DNA of 64,000 bases from the NCBI RefSeq assembly GCF_014905175.1, contig NC_057791.1, positions 4,402,001 to 4,466,000 on the forward strand. Direction: 5' to 3'. The translations under genes were made by a program, and so were the position numbers. A model generated the notes under the pieces. It did not search any database, was not told where the DNA came from, and saw nothing but the letters and a program-made list of their open reading frames with translations. Below, piece by piece: positions 35,232 to 45,791 of this stretch. The first letter of the stretch is position 1. Each line of letters starts with the position of its first letter. Source of the stretch: Aphidius gifuensis. Its lineage: Eukaryota; Arthropoda; Insecta; Hymenoptera; Braconidae.

Positions 35232-37097
35232 ATGGAGCCAACAATTGAACAATTGGATTTGATTAAACTAGCTGTTGGCATGTGGAAAAAGCCATCAACA
35301 GTAATTAAACTTGAAGAGTATTTACAAACAACAACTGAAAAGTCAGTAATATCAAATTTTTATGAAAAAGAAACACAAAAATTGAGTAAAAAAAAAGATT
35401 TATACATGACACTGTATAATGACATTGAGAAATTTGATATTGATAATTTATTAAAAAAGAAACTGGCCTATATTATCAAGCAAACTGGTGATATATTACT
35501 TAATTTGTTGTTAAATATTTACAAAAAATTAGAGCCATCAACGAATTTATATCCATCATTTAATGATTATATGGAGAAGCTTTGCTGGACACCAGTTGGT
35601 ACCATTGATCAAATGACAACATTTAATTCATTGTATCATGATGATTCTAATGATCATTATTTTAATATTAATTTTATGTTTGAGGAAGCTTGCAACTTGT
35701 GTCAAGTTGATTGTATCGAAACAATTTGGCTTGTTATTGACAACAATATGAAATTAAAATTGTCAAATTATATTAATGACATTATCACAAAAAATGATCA
35801 AACAAATATCTATCTTTTAGAGTATTGGAGACGTCACATTTGTCACAAGTCACTCTGTGCATCCTTTATATTTGGTGAGCTAAAAGAAAAAAAAAAATCA
35901 GCTGTAAAAATGTTTTTAGCATCAGTTTTAGATAAAAATATAACTGCTGTTAATTTTTTTCTCAATAAAATAAGCTTTAATAGAGATAAAATATTATTAA
36001 AAGCAGCTAAAGAAATTCTTTTTGTTCATCCAAGAAGTATGATGATTAACATATTATATTTTTTATTTCAAAAAATGAAGTCATCATGTGTTATTGAATT
36101 TTTCAATAATAATAAAGTTCAGATACTTGATTGTTTTTATTCTGGATGGCCATTTAAATATATATGCTTGGTAACATCACCACCGATTTGGTGTGAATTT
36201 AAAAAAACAGATTATTGGAATGTTATTTTAAATATACTGATGGATATTGTTGACCAATATTTGGATCTTGAAACATCTAAGTTCATTGATTTATCAATAA
36301 TTTTTGATGTATGGAAAAATAGTCCTGATGATTTAAAAAATAGTATTATTAATATGTCTTGGACTTCATCATCAGCATTGTTGTCCCAAGTTAAAAATAT
36401 AATCAGTGCTGTATCATTTATTAAAAATGATAATGATGACAAATCATTACGTCAAATTATATACAAATTATTTGAAGAGTACAGTGATAATATTTTAATA
36501 AATCAACAATATAGTTTGATGGATACTTTTTTAAATGATTTTCTACAAACAGCTGATAGTATATCAAGTTTCAAGAAAAACATTGATATTGGATTTGTGT
36601 ATGGATTCTTCTTGAGTATTAATAAATACAAAGAGTCAGAAAAATTATTAAAATGGTATTTTAAAACATCTGATGAAAGAAATATTTTTAAAATAAATTG
36701 GAAAAACAGTTCGAGTTTTATTGAGGCAATTTTTCATAATTGGAATAATGAATTGGATCGTATGGAAACAGTTTATCGTATTTGTAAAAATCATTGTTGT
36801 AAAAAAACAATAGAAAGTATTGTAATTAAATTAAAAAAATTTTTAGTTTGGTTTAATTTTTTAGAAAATGATGTTATTGAGTTAAAAGGTAAATTTAAAT
36901 GTATTCAAAATGAGACATTTAAATCTAATTGTGATGATTGTATTGATGAATTTGACGATATTTGTGATGAGTTTATTTTATCAAAATGTATTGATGATAA
37001 ATTAAAATTAATTAATATCGATAATTCAGGTAAATTAAATGATAAAAAATTTAATTTTAGTTTGAATAATTTGATAAATAAAAGTAAATTAATTTAA
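35232..37097 (+). CDS. Orphan 621-residue protein, intronless coding region
   Basis: A single open frame of 621 codons without introns, in a window where most genes are split. The protein looks mostly alpha-helical, rich in Lys, Asn, Ile and Leu, with scattered aromatic-rich segments such as DYMEKLCWTPVGTID and FIFGELKEKKKSAVKMFL. The spacing of helices about every 33-40 residues (for example VDCIETIWLVIDNNMKLKLS and KNITAVNFFLNKISFN) faintly recalls degenerate ankyrin-like repeats, but no consensus repeat is clear. There is no signal peptide and no convincing membrane segment. The C-terminus is acidic then basic. I do not recognise the family. Coding is supported by length and composition. 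It may belong to a rapidly evolving, lineage-restricted family. Confidence 0.7.
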   Translation: MEPTIEQLDLIKLAVGMWKKPSTVIKLEEYLQTTTEKSVISNFYEKETQKLSKKKDLYMTLYNDIEKFDIDNLLKKKLAYIIKQTGDILLNLLLNIYKKLEPSTNLYPSFNDYMEKLCWTPVGTIDQMTTFNSLYHDDSNDHYFNINFMFEEACNLCQVDCIETIWLVIDNNMKLKLSNYINDIITKNDQTNIYLLEYWRRHICHKSLCASFIFGELKEKKKSAVKMFLASVLDKNITAVNFFLNKISFNRDKILLKAAKEILFVHPRSMMINILYFLFQKMKSSCVIEFFNNNKVQILDCFYSGWPFKYICLVTSPPIWCEFKKTDYWNVILNILMDIVDQYLDLETSKFIDLSIIFDVWKNSPDDLKNSIINMSWTSSSALLSQVKNIISAVSFIKNDNDDKSLRQIIYKLFEEYSDNILINQQYSLMDTFLNDFLQTADSISSFKKNIDIGFVYGFFLSINKYKESEKLLKWYFKTSDERNIFKINWKNSSSFIEAIFHNWNNELDRMETVYRICKNHCCKKTIESIVIKLKKFLVWFNFLENDVIELKGKFKCIQNETFKSNCDDCIDEFDDICDEFILSKCIDDKLKLINIDNSGKLNDKKFNFSLNNLINKSKLI

Positions 37098-37464
37098 GAA
37101 GATTTAAAAAAATGTTAATAATTAAAACAAAAGTAAATTTGTATCATTATTTTTAAACACTTTTGTATATTTATATTGTTTATAAAAAAAAAACTATAAT
37201 AATAATTTTAATCACTGTTTTTTTCGAATTAAAAATTCATTTTATTTTCAATTGATATTAATTTAAAGTTGATATACAACGTGGCTCCAACTGCACTACA
37301 TAATTTGTATGTTGTAGCAATTATTAAAAATTAAAAAAAAAGAAACGAAATAATACTTTTGCTAAACAGTGCAAGTTATATTTTCATCACTGTGTTTTGT
37401 TTATTTTTGTATTTAGAAAAAAACTATTGTAATATGTTTAATAAAATTAAAATTACGTTTTTTA
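37098..37464. other. 3' flanks of the orphan and OBP genes
   Basis: Converging 3' regions with AT-rich sequence and AATAAAAT-like signals; nothing else visible. Confidence 0.4.
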
Positions 37465-38286
37465 TCAGCCTAAAGCTTGTACTGGAATCTGTTAAAATAA
37501 AATTAATAGAAATTATATAATTATATTAATAGAAATTAAATAAAATACATTTATAATTTTCTACTTTTTTTTTTTATCTAATTTTCAGGTACTCACGTTA
37601 TTTTGATACATGCAAGAATACAACAAGTGTGCAGTTGAACACTTATCATTTCCTCCTAAAAAAATGATAATATAAATAATATTAACGCTAATAAAATAAT
37701 TGAAAAAAAAAAAAGTACATGATATAATAAATACATCTTACTTTGGTTGCCACAGATACTGATAGCATTGACAATTTGATCATGTGATGGTGATGTCAAT
37801 GGCACCATATTAACAGCTGTATTAACGTCCAATGATCCATCATCATAAGTCTTAAAAATTAAAATCAATCATTATTGTATTACTCAAGGAATACAAATTG
37901 TTTATGAACAAAATATATTTTTTTTTTGTAGTTACACCTGTTGAATAATTAATTTAAAATATAACAAAATAAATAATTGCTAATCTTACCAGTCCCAGTT
38001 GTTGAAGAAGACATCCAACATAGCAATCAAATTGGGGATTATTATCAATAAATTCACCTTGACGAGCACGATTTATCAAACTTCTATCAATACCATTTTG
38101 TTGTCTACAGAGTCTGTTAGCAGCTTGAAGCCTAATAAGACCAGCAGCTGTTTGTGCCTGATGATTTTACAAAGTAAACAAAGAAAGTAATTAAACGAAT
38201 AATATAATTTATTTAATTATTAATTTAGTTACCTTGACATTATAAGCCAAAATTGCAAAAGTTAAAAAAAGAAAAATAAACTTCAT
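37465..38286 (-). CDS. Classic odorant-binding protein (PBP/GOBP family)
   Basis: Five exons (38233-38286, 37990-38157, 37742-37850, 37597-37655, 37465-37488) join in phase to 137 residues. The first exon is a signal peptide (MKFIFLFLTFAILAYN). Six cysteines follow the classic pattern C-x27-C-x3-C-x39-C-x8-C-x8-C, seen around NRLCRQQNG, FDCYVGCLLQQLG, ISICGNQ and DKCSTAHLLYSC. Members are small secreted carriers of hydrophobic odorants in sensillar lymph; some are also found in venom or reproductive tissue. The TATA-like TTTTATAT about 60 bp upstream fits a short 5' UTR. The last 7 residues come from a 24-base terminal exon. Confidence 0.88.
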
Positions 38287-38892
38287 TGTTGCTTTGATTA
38301 ATGTTTATATTAATATGAATTTTTTTTCTCTAGTCTTCTTGTTTTTATATCCGTTAAAATTGATTGTTATTTTATTAATATTATTTTTAATTTTGTCTAC
38401 CAACATCACTAGTATTTAAAATTAATAACACAATTTTTGCTTAGTCATATCTTGGCTATATAGTGAATAATTTTCTCGATGATTTTTTTATTATTTTGTT
38501 ATGCTGATAATTATATTGTATATACTCTTTGGAATTTTTGTTGAATATTTTATACATTAATTATATACAAGTAATTATCAATGATTGGTATTGTGTTTTT
38601 AATTTGATAATGTGACATTGTATTTATTGGAATTTTTTATTACAATAATTGTTTGTATTATCAACAGACGTCTAGTATTAAAACCTATTTTTTTTTCTTA
38701 CGTAATAATGTAAATACTCATTATTATTTATTTAATTTTCGAAGGATTTTTTAAAAAATTATTATGAGATTTTTAAATGAACATTTATATAAATGAATAA
38801 AGAAGAAGCTTTTTTCATCAATTTTTTATTTTATCAATTTTTTAAAAAACAACACACCACAAAAAAAAAAATATATTGAAAAATTAATCTGG
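38287..38892. other. OBP promoter side and 3' flank of F-box gene 3
   Basis: AT-rich DNA with no protein-like frame. A TATA-like sequence lies near 38346; otherwise nothing was seen. Confidence 0.4.
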
Positions 38893-40263
38893 TTACACAA
38901 CTTTTTTAATAGCCAATAAATGAGGAATTATAACACCATCTTTCTTAAAAAAATCATCATAAACATTTCTATTAACACTAATAATTAGTGGAGGTCCTCG
39001 CTCACGTTGATTAACAACATCAACAGCAAAGCAAAGAGTGTTTACAGTAATACTAGTACCAACAAGATATAAAAATTGAATATTTTTACAATTTTTTAAA
39101 ACAGTTATTATATTAGAATCTGTTACGGCGACACAACGAGCACAATCCAAAAATTTGAGATTGAATAAATTTTTCGTTAATTTACCAAAACAAAAGCTGG
39201 TGTTGTCCAAACGCAGTTTTTTTAAATTTTGTTTTCCAATACGAGAAACTGTCTCTTGTGATATCATATCATTTGAAACGGACAAACCAAGATTTACAAT
39301 ACTTAATTGTTTGAAATTATTTGGTACACCGTTAATCAAACAATTTTCAATAACAACGGGACAATGTCGTAGACACAAAGATTCTAAATTTGGAAGATCC
39401 AATTGAATGGAGCTCCAAAAACATGAATAAATCAATGTCAATTCGGTAAGTGTTGTTTTTTTTTTATTAATCATATCTATAATTTCATCATTAAGCTCAC
39501 AATGAAACATTAAAATTTTACGAAGTGTTGTAAATTTTTCGAATACCTATTAAACAAAGAATAAATTATTATCAATTATTTTTAATATAATATTAAAATA
39601 AATATACTCACATTAGGCCATCTTTTTGACATAGGTTTTACATATTTTAGAGGTGTAAAAAATGAAATTTCTTCAATGTCATTATGAATACTATGGAAAA
39701 TATGAGCTAAATTATCAATAGAATTACTGTCATCAGCCCAAATTTTTATTGATTTGAGCTTCTTCATGTTGTTGAATGAATTACGAAAATACATTTCTTC
39801 AAAATTTGGTCGTAAACCAAAATCAAAATTGACAAGATTAATACAATGTTCACCAACAATTGGAAATATACTGTAATCACATGATGAATCAAGAATCAAA
39901 TCTTTTAAAAATCTTCCACATCGAGTTATCAACCTTTCAACAGTCAACTGTTGATACCCGCGAGCATCAAATTTAGTAATGTTATTCCAGATTAATGGAC
40001 TGACACTCGCTTTCCAACTTTGACAAACTGTTGGGTATAAATTTTTTAATTATTTTTATTTAATATATTGAAATATAATAGAATAATTTTAATGTACCTT
40101 TTTCCATGTTTAATCTATCAATGGATGAGAGATGTGAACAAATTAATATCAAACATTCATCAGGCAAAATGTTGATGGATCGATCAGAATCCTCGTTCAT
40201 GGTGGATCCATTGGTTTCTAATAATGGCAAATGCATTTGCTTAATCCTTTTATTTCCCTCCAT
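38893..40263 (-). CDS. F-box and leucine-rich repeat protein 3 of the local cluster
   Basis: Three exons (40098-40263, 39612-40027, 38893-39546) encode 411 residues. Unlike the paralogs it has an N-terminal extension of about 28 residues before the F-box (SINILPDECLILICSHLSSI, then VCQSWKAS across intron 1). Repeats include TLTELTLIYSCF, LPNLESLCLRHCPV, LFNLKFLDCARCVAV and CKNIQFLYLVGTSI. The ending (VDVVNQRERGPPLIISVNRN) corresponds to similar blocks in genes 1 and 4. It is transcribed away from F-box gene 4 with 691 bp between the two start codons. Probable SCF substrate adaptor; substrate unknown. Confidence 0.8.
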
Positions 40264-40528
40264 TTTTCAATAAAATAATTGTTATAAACTTATTAAACTG
40301 TTGATTATATTGGTTAAAAGAAAATAATGACAATTGACAATGCTTTTGTCGTGAATTTTTAATTTTATGTCTTTCTTTTCTTCCAACTTGCACGTCACAC
40401 CCCGTTATCCCAGACAATCCCAGACTATTTGTATTTTTTATTTATATTTTTTATTACGTTGTACACGGGACACATGCGTACCATTTACACGATCAACATT
40501 TATCGGTTACGTTTTCTCGTAATCGTGA

Positions 40529-40553
40529 GGAAATTTCCAGAAATTTCCAGAAA
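40529..40553. promoter_or_regulatory. Perfect five-unit heat-shock element
   Basis: Five contiguous alternating units fit nGAAn/nTTCn exactly: GGAAA, TTTCC, AGAAA, TTTCC, AGAAA. This is the binding pattern of trimeric heat-shock factor, and five perfect units would be a high-affinity site. It lies 266 bp upstream of the F-box gene 3 ATG and 402 bp upstream of the F-box gene 4 ATG. The palindromic GGAAATTTCC also resembles a kappaB (Dorsal/Relish) site, so immune control is an alternative reading. Confidence 0.6.
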
Positions 40554-40630
40554 CCAACAAAAAAACAATACGTCTTATTTGGGATATCGGAATGTCCCCC
40601 ACCAGAGGACGCTTTTTTTTTTTTATCAAC

Positions 40631-40735
40631 TTTGTTTTTATTTACCTGGTGGCACCTATAAATTATAATAAAAAATAAAAACACAATACTGTTTTTGCAT
40701 GTGCAATTTTGTATATAACGTCAAAAAAAAAAAAA
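40631..40735 (+). repeat. Dispersed ~105-bp repeat, copy B
   Basis: This matches 19949-20056 on the opposite strand. The shared core runs from ACTGTTTTTGCATGTGCAAT through TTTGTATA(TA)ACGTC into a poly-A run. A TTTATTTACC-GGTGG block in the left part is also shared. It ends about 220 bp before the F-box gene 4 start codon, pointing towards that gene. No flanking target-site duplication could be defined by eye. Confidence 0.55.
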
Positions 40736-40954
40736 CGACTTATAAAAGTTCTGTGTTTTTCTTAATGCTTGATTAATTGCTATTACAATATTTATTTTGA
40801 TATAATTTATCAACTATTGTTGCAATTATAATCTGTTGTTGTATATTATATTAATAAAATTTCAAGGTTACAATTTATTTAACAAGTTTTTTTGTTTTTG
40901 CATAAAATAAAAAACATTTAATTATATTGTCTATTGCTGATTAAAAAAACCAAA

Positions 40955-42424
40955 ATGAAGTCTGAAATACCATCTACAAAAAAAATAAAAATCTCTATTG
41001 ATATACTGGATGAAAAATATCTTTCCATGATTTTTTCTCATCTGAAAATTAATGATCGTCTTCAGATGGAAAAAGGTAAATACATTTTTTATTAAAAAAA
41101 AATTTTTATATTTACAATACTAATTAACAAAATAAAATATTCTCATTTGCAGTGTGTGAAAAATGGAAAGCTGGATGTCAATTGATGTGGAAAAACATCA
41201 GTACTTTTGCTACTGGTGACAAAAAATTTAATGTCCAATATGGACTAAATCGTCAACCAAATGATGATGATGTTAAAAATGCATTAATAAAATGTGGTGA
41301 ATACTTGAATCATGCTTCATTTTCTTTGTCTGAAAATCCTACAATTTTATCAGCAATCACTGATTATTGTTGTAATCTTGTTTCACTTGAACTCATTTTA
41401 CATGCCAATGCAAATGTCAATGATTTTACTGATGCATTTAAAAAAATGATTAAACTACGAAGTATAAATATTTTATTTGTTAACAATGACAGAAAAAATA
41501 ATTATGCTGATGAAGTAGAAGATGAAACACCACATAATGACGAAAAGATTTTACAAAGCCTTCCAATTGACATGGAAAATATATCATTGATATCAGACGA
41601 ACTTCGTTGGAGTAAATATCCAGATGAATACTGTGACGATGAAAACGAAGTATCACAATTTGTTAAAGTAATTATATTCCTATTTATTTATTCATTTATT
41701 TGCTTTAAGAAATACATGATGTTGTTTATAATTAAAATGAATTTTTTTGTAGATCCTCAACAAGTTTAATTCACTACGTTCTTTGACACTTTCAAATTAC
41801 GAAATCGGTGAAAATGTAATGGACATTATTTGTCTAAAAGGATCACTGGCTTATCTTGATTTATCAAAATCAAAATTAAATGGTCCAAATCCAGCAATAT
41901 CAAATCTCATTAATCTTGAACATTTAGATCTCAGTTTTGTCGGTGATTATATTGATGACAATGTTGTTATTGAAATAATTAACAGCTGTAAATATTTAAA
42001 ATATTTTGATCTCAGCATGTGTGGAGAAATAACGAAAGCATCTTTAATCAAACTTGAAAAATTAAAAAATATACAAGTCTTATTACTCAATGAAGTTTAT
42101 GATGTTGATGATGACATTGTAAATTCCTTGGTTAATCTTAAAAAATTTGGATGCTCAAAATGTGATGGAGTAACTGATGTAAGTGCCATGAAAATTATTC
42201 AAAATTCACCAGGGCTTGAGAGCTTGATTTTATATTATACTGAAATAACAACTAAAACTCTTCAATATGCATCTGAAGTTTTAAAAAAACGTGACAATGG
42301 TGTTAAATTAATTGTTTATACAAGTTGTGATGTTATAAAGAGTTTTGATAAGACTGATACATCATCATTGCTGGATGTTCAACGTTATAATGATCCAAAT
42401 GGCTTTGATACTGACAATTACTAA
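40955..42424 (+). CDS. F-box and leucine-rich repeat protein 4 of the local cluster
   Basis: Three exons (40955-41075, 41153-41667, 41753-42424) encode 435 residues. The F-box is SIDILDEKYLSMIFSHLKIN with VCEKWKAG after intron 1. Repeats include LINLEHLDLSFVGD, CKYLKYFDLSMCGEI, LKNIQVLLLNEVYDV and SPGLESLILYYTEI. The opening of exon 3 (KFNSLRSLTLSNYEIGENV) is nearly the same as in gene 1 (KFNSLHSLTLSRWDINDNV), so genes 1 and 4 are the closest pair. An acidic insertion follows the first repeats. A substrate adaptor of an SCF ubiquitin ligase is likely by family; the substrate is unknown. Confidence 0.8.
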
Positions 42425-42848
42425 TTATATTTTTAATATTGTTAGAAATTAAGAAAAAAAAGACCGTTGGTAAGTTTTATGTTTGATGACTGACACAATT
42501 TTTTTAATTTAGAAAATATGTATGACTTGATTTAATTATTTTTCATATAGTATTCATGTTTTAATTTACTTGATTTTTTTTCATATCTGAATTATTAATT
42601 TTTATCATCAAATTATTCATTTTTTTTTCCTGTATTTATAATGATATTTTTAAATTTTAATTTTGAAATATAAATAAAATTTAATTAATTATTCATTTTT
42701 TTTGTTACAAAGTTTGTATACAAATATTCAAAAAAAAAAAAAAAACAAAAAAATGCTATAAAATTGTTGAATGAATAAAATATTACAATTCTTTTTCGAA
42801 TATTAGGTAATAACAATTATTATTTATTGATTTATTTTTATTTTAAAA
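42425..42848. other. Converging 3' flanks
   Basis: 3' regions of F-box gene 4 and the CRAL-TRIO gene, with several AATAAA-type motifs and homopolymers; no gene. Confidence 0.4.
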
Positions 42849-44257
42849 TTATTTGTTTTTTGAATAGCCCATGTTTTCCAAATCTAAAAACAAATTAATT
42901 ATTATTACGTATAATAAGTTATTATAGTATTTTTTATAAATCAATTATTAATAAGCTTAAAAAATTGAGCTAAAATTTACCTTGAAATTCTTCATTAAAA
43001 TTACACAAGTAATCCCATAATGATTCTTCAAGTGGTTCACCTAAAGAATACTCCAATTCACCACCGTATTGTTTGGGTAATGCTTGACTACCATAGCATG
43101 ACATTAAATCATCACGATTTTTACCATGAAAAAAAAGACGTTTACGATATTTTGCCTATCAACAAAAAAAATATATTAACATAAACAATAATATATTTTT
43201 TTATGTTAATAGTTTATTTACATACATCAATGAATGGTTTAAATATTGCAAAAAGAATATTAAAAATATATGGTTGATTGATAATGTCAGTACTTTTAAA
43301 ACGACCTGGACAACATTTTTGGAGCCATTCAATAACAGCAGCAGCATAAGGTGGAGTAAAATGAATAATTTGACTCATAGATAGACCATCCATGTCAATT
43401 ATTAAACGATAACCGCTTATCTGTAAATTAAAATAAACAATAAGTATTTAATTTTATTAATTTGATTTTTTTAAAAATAATGTTTAGACAAAAACCTGAG
43501 TGGCTGGTTCATTTAAAAAAGTATCTATTAAAATCATTAAACCTCTGAATGATTGATCAACACTAACTTCTTTTGGATTCCATAGTTTACCACCTTGAAT
43601 TACAATTATTCTTGAACCATCTTTTGCACGTAATGGCAGTGGTGTTAAAACTCTTGATGTAAAAACCGCACGTTCATTTTTTGGCATTAAATTAGTACAA
43701 AAACGTGGACGATCTTTACGATAATTAAAGTATCGTTTCATCTACATATATTTAAATGATAAAGGTAAATATGATTATATTTTATCAATTATAATTAATT
43801 ATTAAAAATAATAATATTTACCATTTCAAAGGCAGAGGTGGCATACCACTTGCAAGGACGTAAAAATTTTGTTAAAAAATAATCATCATCAGGTACCATC
43901 AATTCAGCATCTTCTGTTGATTTATAAATTAAAATGTATATACATAATTATAAAACTTTGAATTGAATTAATTAATACGTATTGAGTTCATACATGAATG
44001 AGGAAAAAAAAATGATCAAATGTTGAATGCATTTGTCAATTCTTTTTTTTACCTTTAATTAATTTTTTAATCTCAGCAAGTCCTTGATCAACAATCTCTG
44101 GTGTTTCTCGCAACTCCGTTTTTGCTTTTTCTTTAAGAGCCTCTGTTAATGGCTCAAATTCAAGATGAAAATGATTAGATCCAATTGCTAGAGGCTGAAT
44201 ATTTTTACACTTATTTATTAATGCCTCATGGCGTTTAACTGGTATTGCGTTCAACAT
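42849..44257 (-). CDS. CRAL-TRIO lipid-binding protein (alpha-TTP/clavesin-like)
   Basis: Six exons (44053-44257, 43822-43913, 43496-43741, 43226-43420, 42981-43155, 42849-42883) join in phase to 315 residues. The N-terminal CRAL-TRIO-N helical region holds PDDDYFLTKFLRPCKWYATS (about residues 75-95). The Sec14-like lipid-binding fold follows: GSRIIVIQGGKLWNP, then ISGYRLIIDMDGLSMSQIIH, with PYIFNILFAIFKPFID and KYRKRLFFHGKNRDDL. It ends with LPKQYGGELEY, the usual PxxYGG motif. Such proteins carry hydrophobic ligands (retinoids, tocopherol, phosphoinositides) between membranes, and insects have many paralogs. The ligand cannot be told from sequence. The short last exon adds 11 residues. Confidence 0.9.
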
Positions 44258-44963
44258 ATTTTGTGATCTGTTAAATAATAAATATTTTACATTTTACATT
44301 TAATTACAAAAACACAAATACTTACTATATTGAAAAAATAATTTCAACGTTCAATTTTACTCTTCCACTAGCTTCTACACTTTGCTACTTTGTAACAAGA
44401 CTAAACAATGACAATTGATAAATAATCATTATATATAACAAAAAGTAAAAAAAAAAACAATTTAATTTTTATTCATTATATTAAAGCTCTGAAAACAATA
44501 TTGTAATGAGTCTGATTTAATACTGTGATTAAAATAGCTTATATAGTGCTACAAATAAAGAAAAAAATTTACATGTATAATGAGAAAGGTGAAATTAAAA
44601 TGAGGCAATCGGATATGCTTGCGAGAATAAATATTTCAAAGTCTACAGTAATTTTCGATTCATTTTTTTTACTTGCATTTAATAAAAAAATTATTATTAT
44701 TATTGTGATGATGATATCTAAATTTTTAATATGCATTTATTGGAATAATTTACATATCAGAAATCAACATTATACATCTATTTAAAATTTTCTTTTGATA
44801 TTTTTCATATAAATTTGTCAAATAAAAATTTAATATTAATTCGTTGTACAATTGCATATAAATAAAATGTTTTTTATTGATATACACAAAAAAAATAGAT
44901 GAATATTTTTAAGAATCAAGTGATTGTTACAATAATACAAAAAAAAAAAAAAATAATAATTGT
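44258..44963. other. Intergenic between CRAL-TRIO gene and tRNA-Gly
   Basis: The CRAL-TRIO promoter probably lies at 44330-44410, slightly GC-richer. A plus-strand frame at 44525-44785 is open but has low-complexity ends and no recognisable domain, so I do not call it. A poly-A run at 44940-44953 is the likely Pol III terminator of the tRNA (T-run on the minus strand). Confidence 0.4.
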
Positions 44964-45034
44964 TGCATCGGCCGGGAATCGAACCCGGGTCGCCCGCGTG
45001 GCAGGCGAGCATTCTACCACTGAACCACCGATGC
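44964..45034 (-). tRNA. tRNA-Gly (GCC anticodon)
   Basis: On the minus strand this folds as a full cloverleaf. The acceptor stem is GCATCGG paired with CCGATGC, with A as the discriminator base. The D arm is TGGTTCAGTGGTA, the anticodon loop CTGCCAC carries GCC, and the T arm reads CCGGGTTCGATTCCCGG. B box GGTTCGATTCC is present. No intron. A T-run follows closely downstream on the minus strand as the Pol III terminator. Confidence 0.97.
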
Positions 45035-45791
45035 TGGTGATGGTGACGCTCTCTAAAATTAATTTAGTGTTTTTAACATTAGATTTTCTTTGAGTCATTT
45101 ACTTATACCATTTTTGTTTGTAAAAATTTTAAAAATTAATTAACAGCAAACAAACAAATGACACAAAAAAAATTATTGACTTGTTATATAATAAATTTAT
45201 TATTTTTTTTTTCTAATTTTTTAACTTACATTGTTTTTTTTTTTTTTAAATTTGAGTTGACAATTCTTTATTATAAAACCGAATCTTATAATTTAAAATT
45301 CCAAATTCAATGATTTTTTTTTTTTTCAAATATAATACAACAATAAACAATTTTTATATATAATTATTAATTAATAAAATATTAATTAATAAATTTTAAA
45401 AATTTAACATTCAAATACTCAACATTTTTTTTAATCAAGTAGGTAAACCGTTAGATGTCATTACTAATGTTTGTTATGGTTTGTTATGAAAACAAAAAAG
45501 AAAAAACACACACTTGCATGCACATCCTGTTGGTGCCCTTTGTCTGCCTTTGTCTCCACATATAACGGTTATTTGTTATCTTCAAAAATAATTAACAATA
45601 AAATAACAAGAATAATAAAGTAATGAATAATAATTAATATCAAATAAACAATAATTCGTAATTAAATTAATATAGTAATAATTTTTTTACAGCTTACAAA
45701 ATCGAAGACGTATCAGATCAACAAAGGAAAAAAAAAACAGGATACAAAATTCAATTCATAAGTGATATATATTATTGAAAATATAAATAAA
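45035..45791. other. Upstream region of Hsp70-like gene A
   Basis: It contains a GC-richer patch at 45480-45580 that may be the promoter. An acceptor-like TTTTTTTACAG at about 45682-45692 suggests a 5' UTR intron ending roughly 100 bp before the start codon. I saw no perfect multi-unit heat-shock element here. Confidence 0.4.

Larger units (their letters stand above)
40264..40954. promoter_or_regulatory. Divergent promoter region of F-box genes 3 and 4
   Basis: This 691-bp divergent intergenic DNA contains a GC-richer block (40385-40620) that includes a heat-shock element and part of a dispersed repeat, both listed separately. Chance frames on both strands cross the block but give no family match. 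The block differs in base composition from its flanks, which may point to an inserted element. Confidence 0.45.

Noticed and set aside
40429..40684. Overlapping open frames on both strands between F-box genes 3 and 4
   Set aside because: Neither gives a recognised protein. Openness on both strands at once fits GC-richer non-coding DNA or an element remnant.
44525..44785. 86-codon frame upstream of tRNA-Gly
   Set aside because: AT-driven composition (Ile/Lys/Phe runs) and no promoter or domain. Only a middle stretch looks protein-like.
44899..45098. Frames on both strands across the tRNA
   Set aside because: They are produced by translating the tRNA-Gly gene itself.
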